This document shows, piece after piece, positions 1-10,618 of a DNA stretch of 64,000 nt. The position numbers were made by a program, and so were the translations under genes. Below the pieces are notes generated by a model. The model did no database searches. It was not told where the DNA came from and worked only from the letters and a program-made list of their open reading frames with translations. The stretch is taken from contig OY821517.1 in the NCBI GenBank assembly GCA_963682025.1, forward strand, positions 333,603,144 to 333,667,143, written 5' to 3'. Each line of letters starts with the position of its first letter. Within the stretch, counting starts at the first letter, position 1. Origin of the DNA: Cordilura impudica. Taxonomy: Eukaryota > Arthropoda > Insecta > Diptera > Scathophagidae.

Positions 1-578
1 TATCATTGGCTATTGTCTTTAAAGCGCTTTGTTTTTTGATTTTATTCTTATAATCTTTTGAGGACGTGTCCCATAATTCAAGATAACTTTCTTGTTTTTT
101 AATTACTAAATGTGTTTTTTCACTACTCCAAACGAATTTATTTTTGTCCATTTTTATAAATTTGGAAAAGAACTAAAAAAAAACACAAAACATAACTGAA
201 AACAGAAGAGAATACCACAAACCGTTTACCCGACGTAGACCCGACTTCTTCTGCAAATCTTCAAAACACTTGTAGTTCACAGCAAGTCATTCAAGTTACT
301 TCCATCAAGCAACAAACACGTGTTTCCGCATAATTGCTGCAAGTAACTTCTGCAAGCCGTGACTTCTGCAAGTTGTCTTCTAATACGTGTTTACATGACA
401 AAAACTTCTGGAAGTCAATTCTGGAAGCAACTTCCGCAAGAAAACTTGGTAGTGGACACACGGCTTTACGTATAAACATATTTCACTATTTTTAGTTTTT
501 TATATAAAATTTTATTGGAGTATCTTTATATTTTCGTACGTCATTCCTCTCCTATATGGTATAAAGGCTCCAAATTCA
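1..578. other. unannotated AT-rich stretch with iterated ACTTCTGCAAG-like words
   Basis: No gene is supported here. Between about 245 and 440 a short imperfectly palindromic word of the form ACTTCYGSAAG recurs five or more times in both G and C variants. It could be a decayed minisatellite. The one short minus-strand reading frame across it (291-479) has no recognisable domain. Confidence 0.4.
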
Positions 579-641
579 TTTAATGAAAAAATAAAATTTC
601 CTAGAATTTGCACTCGAATTTCGAGGGCTGGAATCTGCTAG
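579..641 (+). mobile_element. Helitron-like family H, 3' terminal fragment
   Basis: The last ~60 bases match the 3' end of the fuller copy at 7434-7780: a run ending in CTAGAATTTGCA, the palindrome CTCGAATTTCGAG, 12 bases, then CTAG at 638-641 followed by T. A palindrome followed by CTRR and an A/T insertion site is the published Helitron 3' signature. The 5' part is missing. Confidence 0.6.
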
Positions 642-1040
642 TAAAAATAATTTTTTGAAACAAAAAATTAATAATAACATAAAATAATTAATGTTGCAAG
701 ACTAGATGCAATTAAATGCTAAATCATTACTTGCAGCAATTGAGCAGCAATTGAGGTACAATAACGAAGTTTTATCCAAACTTGGGTTAACACTATTCTA
801 GTTTGGTTCTAAGCTAGTCTAAGCAATTATTTAAATCTTTCTAGAAATTTTGACAAAGCACCTTAAAAAACACACTTAAATGGTCATGCGTAAACGAGAA
901 TTAAAGTCGACTAAACCCTACTATATATAACTAAAAACGGATGTTCCTCTGTCTTTTTTAGGTTGGTGGAGCCATTTCAATGCTTTAATTTAAATACATT
1001 TCCTCTTGTTTGCTAACCATTCTTTGTACCAATATTTTAA

Positions 1041-1103
1041 AATAGAAAAAAATCATGCAAGTCCGATCACAAGGGAGATGTGTAAACATCTAGTAATTAA
1101 AGA
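1041..1103 (+). repeat. array-flanking conserved segment, copy 1
   Basis: About 60 bases are nearly identical to 35973-36035, including AGTCCGATCACAAGGGAGAT and GTGTAAACATCT. In both places the segment lies just upstream of a long tandem array, although the two arrays have different units (7 bp here, 21 bp there). The word GATGTGTAAACATC is close to self-complementary. The segment is probably part of one mobile element that carries tandem arrays. Confidence 0.6.
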
Positions 1104-1194
1104 TTTTTTTATGGCACTTTTTTAAAATGAAACAGAAAGAACAGAAACACAGGGGGCTCTGCTCATATAAAAATATTTATTATATATATTATTT

Positions 1195-2155
1195 CAACTG
1201 GTTAATTTTAATTTTCCATTTTTCGTTATTCATTTTTTATTTTGCATTTCTTATTTTTCATTTTTATTTTTCATTATTAATTTTTTATTTTTAAGTTTTT
1301 ATTTTTAATTTTAAATTTTTCGTTTTTCATTTTTCATTTTTATTTTTAATTTTTTATTTTTAATTTTTAATTTTTAATTTTTAATTTTTAATTTTTAATT
1401 TTTAATTTTTAATTTTTAATTTTTAATTTTTAATTTTTAATTTTTAATTTTTAATTTTTAATTTTTAATTTTTAATTTTTAATTTTTGATTTTTAATTTT
1501 TAATTTTTAATTTTTAATTATTAATTTTTAATTTTTAATTTTTAATTTTTAATTCTTAATTTTTAATTTTTAATTTTTAATTCTTAATTTTTAATTTTTA
1601 ATTTTTAATTCTTAATTCTTAATTTTTAATTTTTAATTTTTAATTTTTAATTTTTAATTTTTAATTTTTAATTTTTAATTTTTAATTTTTAATTTTTAAT
1701 TTTTAATTTTTAATTTTTAATTTTTAATTTTTAATTTTTAATTTTTAATTTTTAATTTTTAATTTTTAATTTTTAATTTTTAATTTTTAATTTTTAATTT
1801 TTAATTTTTAATTTTTAATTTTTAATTTTTAATTTTTAATTTTTAATTTTTAATTTTTAATTTTTAATTTTTAATTTTTAATTTTTAATTTTTAATTTTT
1901 AATTTTTAATTTTTAATTTTTAATTTTTAATTTTTAATTTTTAATTTTTAATTTTTAATTTTTAATTTTTAATTTTTAATTTTTAATTTTTAATTTTTAA
2001 TTTTTAATTTTTAATTTTTAATTTTTAATTTTTAATTTTTAATTTTTAATTTTTAATTTTTAATTTTTAATTTTTAATTTTTAATTTTTAATTTTTAATT
2101 TTTAATTTTTTAGTTTTTAATTTTTGATTTTTAATTTTTAATTTTTTAGTTTTTG
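1195..2155. repeat. 7-bp satellite (AATTTTT)n
   Basis: A near-perfect AATTTTT tandem array with its core at about 1335-2105, more than 100 units. The left border (1200-1340) is degenerate and rich in CATTTTT units, which links it to the pyrimidine-rich array at 48080-48960. Occasional C or G substitutions (TTCTTAA, TTTTTGA) mark older units near 1490-1620. There is no coding content. Confidence 0.9.
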
Positions 2156-2257
2156 ATTGTTCCATTTTCCTTTTAAATCCTTTGACAAAATTTAATACCC
2201 TTCCTATTTGCAAATATTTTGAACCATTTCCGGAGATAAGTTTTTTTTGAGGCTTCC

Positions 2258-2464
2258 TTAATTTATTTTGGCCAATTTATCGTTCGGGCACTTTCGTATT
2301 ACTTTAATATTTTCTTTTTTAGCAAATATTTTAGAACTCTTGTTATTTTTCAACAACACACTTATTAAAAACGAATTAGCTGTACCACGATTAGAGTACC
2401 CTTGATCAATTAAAATTTTAATCTGTCTTATTTTTACAGATGAAATATCTTTTTCGCTACCCAT
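2258..2464 (-). pseudogene. possible Tc1-like transposase N-terminal fragment
   Basis: A 68-codon minus-strand frame starting near 2464 reads MGSEKD...IRQIKILIDQGYSNRGTA, which resembles the first helix-turn-helix of Tc1-type transposases. Sequence beyond the frame toward 2160 stays loosely similar but has stops. No DDE residues and no terminal inverted repeats were found. The resemblance is weak and rests on about 20 residues, so this may be a chance reading frame. Confidence 0.3.
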
Positions 2465-3192
2465 GTTTTCTCACTTCTTTACATTTATATTAATATTAAC
2501 GTTTTGTTTTTTGTTTACCACAATATAAATATTAAAAAGCACTTAATATTTTATCTTTCCACCAACTGTTAGTTATAACTGTAAATAAAATAATTTACAG
2601 CTTAAGTTTATTAAAACTTTGCTAAAAGTTCAATGTCTTAAATTTTAAAATTTAAAACAAAAAGAAATATAATAATTAGAGAGTTGGCTTAGCAAAAAAA
2701 AAATATATAGGAATGAATAATTTAAAGGTTTAAAGTTTTAATTATTATTTAAATTCAGAAAAAGCGAAAATTTAATACTACCAAAACTCTGCATTTACAC
2801 ATATATCGCAGTTTCAAAATAAATTAAAAAGTGGATGATTAAATCGTTTTTTTAATACTATTAATTTTGATGTAATTCAGAGCAACGGTACTTGAAACTT
2901 TTGCTTATATAAATAAGTATTTAATCGAGATAATACTAAACAATGGAAGAAAGCTGTTGTTGATTAAATAAATTCTATGAAGAAAAATCATATTTGGGAT
3001 TTGATGATCACAGCTCTCCAAATGTGGAACATCTAAAGTCAAGATGGCTATTTGGCATAAAAGAAGTAAATGGAAAAGAGACTAAATGGAAAGCAAGGTA
3101 GTTAGAAACATGATATTAAATATTGAAATATTTCAATATTAAGAATAGGGACCGTAACAGTCATAACGATTACAAAATATAAATAAGTTTTT
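2465..3192. other. AT-rich stretch without recognised features
   Basis: No gene, repeat end or RNA signal was recognised. The segment at about 2960-3110 is less AT-biased and contains words such as CCAAATGTGGAACATCTAAA that read like decayed coding sequence of a copia-type polyprotein, but it is too short to call. Confidence 0.3.
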
Positions 3193-3243
3193 GATTTATT
3201 TATTCATATACTTATTTATTTATTTATTTATTTATTTATTTTT

Positions 3244-3334
<91 letters not shown>

Positions 3335-3339
3335 TATAT

Positions 3340-3402
<63 letters not shown>

Positions 3403-3410
3403 TTTTATTT

Positions 3411-3467
<57 letters not shown>

Positions 3468-3472
3468 TATAT

Positions 3473-3571
<99 letters not shown>

Positions 3572-3592
3572 TATATTTATTTATTTATTTAG

Positions 3593-3639
<47 letters not shown>

Positions 3640-3660
3640 TTTTATTTATTTATTTATTTA
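3193..3660. repeat. tetranucleotide array (TTTA)n
   Basis: About 115 tandem TTTA/ATTT units with rare interruptions (TATA near 3332, TTTTATTTAA near 3404, AGTT near 3590). One reading frame appears open (3191-3412) only because the repeat lacks a stop in that frame and encodes Y-L-F-I repeats. It is not a gene. Confidence 0.95.
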
Positions 3661-3714
3661 TAATTCACTGTAATACAAAAAACTCCAAGGCCAATAAACT
3701 GTATTACATAGCAA

Positions 3715-4128
3715 CTAGCAGATTCCAGCCCTCGAAATTCGAGTGCACTCTTTAAATTTGTTTATGTCCAAAATGATTTTTCAATTCAACACAATTTTTA
3801 TTGTGAATGGTTTATGTCCAAAATTATTTTTCAATACATTACAATTATTATTGTGAATGAAGAAAACAAACTCATTTTTTTTTTGCAAAAACATTAACAA
3901 ATTTAATAAACACACACATATCATTGTATAATTTTATGTATGTGTTAGTAGCAACTTTAAATGAGCATTACTCAAAAAAAAAATGTTCCAGACAGTGCAA
4001 ATCTGTAAATCTGGTGGACAGCTTAAAAGAAACACCTTTCAATTAAGATACGTTTGATCAAAATCGGGAGAAAGCTGTTTAACAAATCATCGGTCACAAG
4101 AAATCGCATTACATATTAATATTATAGA
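3715..4128 (-). mobile_element. Helitron-like family H, full-length non-autonomous copy
   Basis: On the minus strand the element opens TCTATAATATTAAT after an A (flank at 4129) and ends with palindrome CTCGAATTTCGAG, 12 bases and CTAG at 3715, followed by T. Both termini match those of the copies at 7434 and 22107. There is no coding capacity. The internal sequence contains a direct repeat around TTTATGTCCAAAATNATTTTTCAAT (3765 and 3808) not present in the other copies. Confidence 0.7.
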
Positions 4129-4189
4129 TACTCCTGAATAAGAAGCTTTAAATAAAATGCTATGATATAATCATATAAAAAGGATATAC

Positions 4190-5480
4190 ATTAGGGTGGC
4201 CCTTCGTTATATGGAGGGAAAAAAAAGTGTTCAAACTGTCGGTCTCACCCCCTAGAAATATGCGAATAGCAAAAAAACTGAGAAATACAAAGTTTTGGGC
4301 CAATCAAAAAACGTTTAGTCGTGGCGCAAAGCGATTGAAAATGTCAAGTGTGTTTATATGGGGAAAATATGACTTTTTTTCAGATTTTACGAAAATTTCG
4401 TTCTATAGTTTAATTTTACCGACAAGCTGTTATATAATTCGGGATCAGTATTAAATTATCCTTTCAAAAGGCTATAAAACTTCAAAATCGAATAAAACCT
4501 CGCCAAGAAATAGCAAATGCCCCAGACCACTTTTGTGCCAAAAAAAACTAGGTCATGAAATTTGATGGCATTTTTTTCAACTTTGAGAAATTGATTAAAG
4601 CCATCATTCTTTTTTGGTCTCTATACTTATAAGTACTCAGATTTGAAGTATTGTTTTATTACCACGTTGTTAACCTATTGCGCATTGAGACCGAATATTC
4701 GAAATGTTTTTGATAAAATTTTTAAAACTCCTTTTTCAAGTTTGAAAAAATTTTCTTAAACAAAATTTAAAAAATTAATATATTACTTTAAGGTTTTATT
4801 AAATACATGTTTCAGATTAGCTGTGTGAATTTTTAAGTAAATCCCTCTACCAGAATTTTTTTGACAAGGATTTTATTTTTGCCGATTTCGAGAAAACTTG
4901 GATTTTTGAGAAATATTCTGTAAATGTACTCTTTCTAAATACCTTGTATCAAAAATTCATCACTTTTCTACTTTTAAATGTTATATTTTATCTTAATAGC
5001 CTAGGGTTTCGGAAAAAAATAATATGACTCCATTAACCCTTTTGGAATTGGGGTCACATATGACCCCAAGCTAATAAAAGACAATTTATTCAAAAAAGTC
5101 AAATATTTTGTAAGTGCTGTCCAATTTTTAAATGAGAAGCTTAAAATATAATAACCAAATGTTTAGAAGTTTCGTTCCAAAAATTTTGGATAAATCCGAG
5201 AACGTTAACCCATTATTTGCCAAGGCCAGATTTGGATTTTAACATATTTTTACATAAAATTACCGAAAACGAGTTTTTCTATTACACTCGATGAAACCAC
5301 TATGTAGAATTTAAGAAAAATAATTCGGTTAATTTTTTTTTATTTAACCCTTCAGTGCTCCTGAGATCAAAATTATCCATTGTGATATATCTCTGGTGCA
5401 ATTATCTGCTTATTGCTCGCGAATATATATTAATCTCTCCGGAGAGGCAAACTGCAACTCATAATTATTCAATTGAAACT
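4190..5480. repeat. degenerate interspersed repeat beginning TTAGGGTGGCC
   Basis: The segment starts TTAGGGTGGCCCTT (compare TTAGGGTGGCACC near 24231) and is rich in words such as ACTTTAAGG, CGAGAAAA and TTAACCC. Around 4775-5400 it shares its order of words with 9640-10160 (ACTTTAAGGTYTTATTAA, later TTAACCC..GGTGCTC..GA), so the two are probably diverged copies of one non-coding repeat. The 75-codon plus frame at 4227-4454 has no domain and is not called. Confidence 0.4.
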
Positions 5481-5496
5481 AAAGAATTTCATTTTT

Positions 5497-5993
5497 TTAA
5501 ATATGTTCTACAACCTTAGACAGAGCAGGAACTATTGAAATAAGCCTGAGATTTTCAGGTCCGTGAACCACTCTAGTTTTCCATGCCACAGGAAATGTAG
5601 AAGTCGTAAAAATAGAATTGACAAAATTCAAAATGAATCTAGAAATATAAGGGAAGAACACAAATCGATCGAGATTTAACATTATTCAGGACTTAAAATA
5701 ATTCCAGTAGGATCATTCAAATTATCAAAACAAATACTACCATGATCATCACCACAACTTTCATTTACAAAATATGCTTTTAGTGCTTCAACGTTATCAT
5801 TTAGGACTACACTATCCTCACCAACACAACCAGAAACTCTAAGTATACTCTCCACAGCCCAGCTGTGTCCAACAACCGTGAAAATTGCAACTCTTCTTAC
5901 GAATAACGAATACGAATAAATATGATACTTTTTCCAACTCTCCGATTGGTTCGATTTAAAGCAAGAAAAAGCTATATCCCTAAGCATAGGCAA
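5497..5993 (-). pseudogene. LINE reverse-transcriptase fragment
   Basis: Two adjacent minus-strand frames (5993-5682, then 5682-5497) read as a non-LTR retrotransposon. The first resembles the region before the polymerase domain. The second contains TSTFPVAWKTRVVH followed by ENLRLISIVPALSKVVEHI, matching the 'FP..WK...V.P...NYRPIS.LP..SK..E' blocks of LINE polymerases. The section between the two blocks is shortened and the catalytic YADD region is absent, so it is a dead fragment. Its relation to the larger LINE at 10619-12984 is not clear. Confidence 0.6.
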
Positions 5994-6258
5994 AAGGAGT
6001 GAGAAATCCCCTTAAAAAAGTGAACTTAGTTGGAATTTTTAATTGGCATTAATATTATTTTAAACTTTTAAAATTAATTTTTTTCTCACATTTCTCCCTT
6101 TTATTTCTGCTGGAAAAATAAACATAAAAAACTAGAAAAGACCAAGCATATTCTGAAAGACTAGTTCACAGTGATCAAAATTGTATACTTGAATCAGTTC
6201 TCCGCAGCAATTTTTCTATTTAGCACCTTTTTAAAAAAAACTCTAAATAGGCGCTTTT

Positions 6259-6990
6259 TTATACCCTATACCACTATGCGGTTAGGGTATAATGACTTTG
6301 TGCTGATGTTTGTAACTACCAAAAATATTCGACCTAGACCACCATTTTATTACACCGATCGACTCAGAATCATTTTCTGAATCCGTCTGTCCGTCCGCCT
6401 GTGTGTCCATGTAAACCTTGTAATCAAACTACAGGTCGCAGATATGAATATATTTTTATAAAATTTAGATATAAGCTTCTATCGGCCATAGGATGAACGC
6501 TATTGAAATCGGTTCACGTTCAGACCTAGTCTCCATACAAATGAACCCTATGAGATCGACTTAAATTGCCATAATATACAAATTATCATACAGATCTCGA
6601 TCAAATTGGGTTTGTTTATGTTTATTACATCCATTTATCAGTAGTTCATACATAAACCCTATAGGACAATTCTGAGTTGTAGCCCCCATATGAAGCTGAT
6701 TCCCGATCTTCACTTAAATCTATCAAAAAAAAAGCTATTGCACAGATTTTTCTCACATTTGTTTTATATATGTTTTTGCAAAATATAAGTGACCTTACCA
6801 AATATGATCCATTTTTGGACCTAGTCCCGATATGAAGTTTTTCATATCCGCCAAATTTGCCACTCAAATTTAGTTTATGCTTATTTTCTATTTATATCTA
6901 AATTAGTTGGACCTAAAAAATAGGGTCTCTAAACGCATGGTATGGGTATCGTATAGTCGGTCTAGATCGACTAAAATTTTCTTACTTGGT
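6259..6990 (+). mobile_element. family M1 (mini-me/DINE-1-like) copy 1
   Basis: The copy opens TATACCCTATACCACTATG, with its complement GGTTAGGGTATA just inside, followed by the GTCCGTCCGCCTGTGTGTCC microsatellite core. It ends ATGGTATGGGTATCGTATAG, a decayed GTCGGTCTAGATCGAC palindrome, then CTTACTTGG. Subterminal inverted repeats, a GTCY proto-microsatellite and a 3' stem-loop together match the mini-me/DINE-1 type of non-autonomous rolling-circle element in flies. Short open frames inside are shadows of the repeat. Confidence 0.7.
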
Positions 6991-7433
6991 TTTTTATAAA
7001 TTATTTTCAATTTTTGATATACGTTCTGTATAAACGTATGTATATTTGTTTTTTGTTTTTTCTTTTATTGTGTTTTTCAAAAATGACACATTTTAGTGAA
7101 TTATAAATTAATAAGTAAATCGACAATTCGGTATGTCTAAACATATTTTTATATTTATTCCGTATTTACAACAGAATTTTATTCATAGAAAATCCTGGTG
7201 CTTAGAATTACGAAAACAATTTAACAGTTTGGGATTATTTTGTTATAACCGAAAAATAAATTTTATTTGTATTATTTTAATCAATAATTTGTTAGAATAT
7301 CTGTAAAAAAGGTTTTCGGTTTAAAATATGTTGTTATAATAGAATAAATAGTTGCAGTTGTCTATATTTAAGATTCAAGCAGGTTATTCTTGGGTGTATA
7401 AGGTAGCCACAATTAAATTAAATAGTTCAATTA

Positions 7434-7780
7434 TCTATAATATTAATAGGCTAGGCGATTTCTTGTGACCGATGTTTTGTTCTACCGTTTTATCCCGATT
7501 TTGACGAAACGTTATTATGTGAAAGGTATTTCTTTTTTTTATTTTTATTTTGAGTAAATTGCATTTAAAGATGCTACTAACACATACATAAAATTAGACA
7601 ATGCTATGTGTGTGTGTTTATTAAATTTGTTTATGTGTTTGTAATAAAAATGAGTTTGTTTTTTCGTGTTGATTTGTGAATTGGTTATAATTGATTAGCA
7701 TACCTTTAGGGTCTTTATTTAATGAAGAAATAAAATTTCCTAGAATTTGCACTCGAATTTCGAGGGCTGGAATCTGCTAT
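7434..7780 (+). mobile_element. Helitron-like family H copy
   Basis: Starts TCTATAATATTAATAGG after an A. Ends palindrome CTCGAATTTCGAG plus 12 bases and CTA(T), a one-base change from the usual CTAG. About 347 bp, non-coding. Internal words TAGGCGATTTCTTGTGACCG and GTGTGTTTATTAAATTTG are shared with the copies at 22107 and 33414. Confidence 0.75.
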
Positions 7781-8929
7781 TTTTTATAAAGATTGATTGG
7801 TGAACGGAACTATTTTTATCGTTGTAGATACTTTTATTGCAGAAGAATTGTGTTTATACGGTGGTTATTATTAAATATTAAAGAATTGTAATAAAAATTC
7901 TTATTACCTTAATACATAAATATTTCTAGTGCTAATCGAATTCCAACAAATCTTTTTTCTGTGTGTAATTGGTAAACCCAAGTATACAGGTGAAGATTTC
8001 TAAAAAAAAATCACATTTACTTTTATCACTATCAGTAGTTAGTACTTAAATCTACTGAATGAAACCATAAACAATTTTTATCTCACGGAAAACAAAATTT
8101 ATAAAATTGATATCATGGGCTCAATCTTTATTGTAGTATTTCGATGATTTGAAGCGTAAACCAAAAACCTAAACCAAAATAAAACGAAAATATATATTTT
8201 TTTTTATTAAAATCTTATATGTACATATATTATTAAAAGATTACAACCATTCAATAAAGCTTATAGTAAAAAAGCATACATAATTTCAAAACCTGTAAAA
8301 TTGTAATTTCAAAAACAAAAACAAAAATTTGCTAAGTTGGGATCAACAACACTGAAACTAAATACAGAATATAGTTTACATTACACTCATTGTACTTGTA
8401 CATGGTTTGTACTTGTGGAGTGTGTTTTTTTTTTTAACATCTTTCATTTTTCATGGCATTCATAACTATAAAAGAAGATACCTGTAGTCAGTGACATAAA
8501 TGCTGGATATTTATTTTTAATCATTGTTTGAAGGTTTTTTAAGGGCGAGGTCGTTTATGATCTTCTAGGTATATTTTGATAATGTTGAAGGACTTATAAA
8601 TATCAAGAGGTTGGTTTATGTGTTTTGTTTTGCTTTTTAAAGCACGAGGTATCAAATTTAAAAAAGGTTAAAGCATAATATAAAAACTTGATATTTGACT
8701 TGAGTGACATAAATAAATATGAAATACAAGTTTAAAAATAATTGTTTTTTATGTGATTTTATGTATGTTCGAGTAATGATTAAATCCAAGTCAAACCGAA
8801 CACCGTTTAAAGCTTCTATGGCTCTAATTATTAAGTGTTTACTTAATTTAAGTAATAGTTTTTCACAAAATTTGTTCGTTTATAACTTTTATTAATGTAC
8901 TTCAAACAGCCCACCCATGAATTTAATAA
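7781..8929. other. AT-rich stretch without recognised features
   Basis: No gene or RNA was recognised. A small TTGTACTTGTACATGGTTTGTACTTG triplication lies at about 8390-8420. The rest is unique-looking AT-rich DNA. Confidence 0.3.
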
Positions 8930-9627
8930 AACAAGTAAGAAAACAAATAGACCAACTATAGAATACCCTATTCCATGCCTTTCGAGAGAGGGTTTTGGAT
9001 CCAACTTTGCTCATGCAATAACTGAATATAAAAAATAAGCATAAACCAAATTTAATTGGTATTATTATTAACATTATTATATGAGAAATAAGGCAAAAAA
9101 TAGACCGAGCAGTACCATGTATAGTAAAGTTACTTACTTTTCACAAAGACATATATAAACCATATTTAAAAAAAATCTATACATTATCTTTGTTTTTTTT
9201 ATAGATTTTAGTGAATATCGAGAATCAGCTTTATATGGGCTCTATGATTAAGGATGGTCCCACACGGCATATATTTGGACTACCAATTAGTGGGTAAAAT
9301 AGACACATATACTCCAAATTTTATCGATGTGTATATGGTAATCTGGATCTTACGACCATTTTAGTCGGTTTGATAGGGGTATTTGTGTGGGGGCTAGATC
9401 TGAACAACAATTTTAATATTATTTGTCCTATACTAAATTTCATCAAAATATATTCATATTTGTGACCTGTTGATTACGAGGTTTACATGGACACACAGAC
9501 GGACGGACGGATGGACGTGCATGGCTAAATCAACTCAGTAAGTGATTCTAAAACAATCGGTATAATAATAGGTAGGTCTCGGTCAAATATGTTTGGTTGT
9601 TACTAACATCAGCACAAACTCATTTTG
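8930..9627 (-). mobile_element. family M1 copy 2, diverged
   Basis: Minus orientation. It begins with the 3' end (ACAAGTAAGAAAACAAATAG, palindrome lost), runs through the usual internal blocks and an ACGGACGGACGGATGGACG microsatellite near 9500, and fades out at CAGCACAAACTCATTTTG. It is more diverged than the copies at 51954 and 58588 and lacks the distal subterminal repeat. Confidence 0.6.
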
Positions 9628-10464
9628 TTCCAGAAATTTTCCGAAATCAACGATTTTACTTTAAGGTCTTATTAACAAAATATATGTGATTAAAAGTGCC
9701 AAATATTGTAGGTATCCTGTTCTTAATTTGGCAAGTGCAGCGTTTTTATTTCAGCGGATTTGAAGAAAAATGCGATTTTTTATATCTTTTCAACTTTTAG
9801 GCTACATCTTTTTGGTGTTTTCATATTTCAAATATCTTTTGCCAAAATATTATACTACTTGATAAAAGTTTTCAATCTTGTAAATTAAGGTTAAATTAAA
9901 ACACTATAAACTGCCCCTCTTTAAGTTCGAAAGTCAAATTTAAGGAGATTTACATTTTTTTAAAACAAAATATCGAAATAATATATATTTATGGAAGGAT
10001 TTCGATAAAACTTTTTGATATTTTAATAATTCTAAAAAATAATATTCTGGACTTATTTTCTGAAATTAACCCGTGGGGTGCTCTTGATGTCAAATAGATT
10101 CATTATGAAAATCTATAAATATTTTCTTCATCAGGTTTTTTTTCAAGTGGTCAGTGGCGCATTTATTGTCTGGGGAGCTTCATATAACTTGGCTGATAAT
10201 AGATTTTGTTGGTTTATTAGAAAGATAATTTACTCTAGATTATTGTTTACTAATTAATTTAATTGAAACGCAATTATTAATATGAAACTTTTTGTGAAAA
10301 ATGATTTTTTAGATACTTTTACATATAAATGCATATTTGAACTTTGAACTCAACGCGCATTCAGAAAGCATTGTCCGATTTGGCTAAAGTTTTAGATCCA
10401 GTGTCACAATAATCCGACCCGCACACCTCAAAATTCGACCAAACATTTTTTTTCATACAAACCG
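9628..10464. repeat. diverged relative of the 4190-5480 repeat
   Basis: Word order parallels the repeat at 4190-5480 (ACTTTAAGGTCTTATTAA; TTAACCCGTGGGGTGCTCTTGATGTC), but similarity is patchy. No coding sequence. The boundary with the next M2 segment is uncertain. Confidence 0.3.
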
Positions 10465-10618
10465 CTGTCACCCACACTGCACATATTCTATATCAGCAAT
10501 GCATACACACACATTTTTGTCTGCTTGTTTTTGTTTTTTTTTTTTGTACTTATAAACGAATGTGTTATCGATGATAAAAAGGCAATAACCAAGATGGTTT
10601 AAACAAACAATAATGTAA
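10465..10618 (+). mobile_element. family M2, left part of a copy split by a LINE
   Basis: ATATCAGCAATGCATACACA and the following pyrimidine run match 56298-56370, an uninterrupted M2 copy. The match resumes on the other side of the LINE at about 12985. The LINE therefore inserted into a pre-existing M2 element. Confidence 0.55.

Noticed and set aside
3191..3412. 73-codon frame rich in Tyr-Leu-Phe-Ile
   Set aside because: It is a translation of the (TTTA)n microsatellite.
4227..4454. 75-codon frame after TTAGGGTGGCC
   Set aside because: It lies in a degenerate interspersed repeat, and the parallel copy near 9640 has no matching frame.
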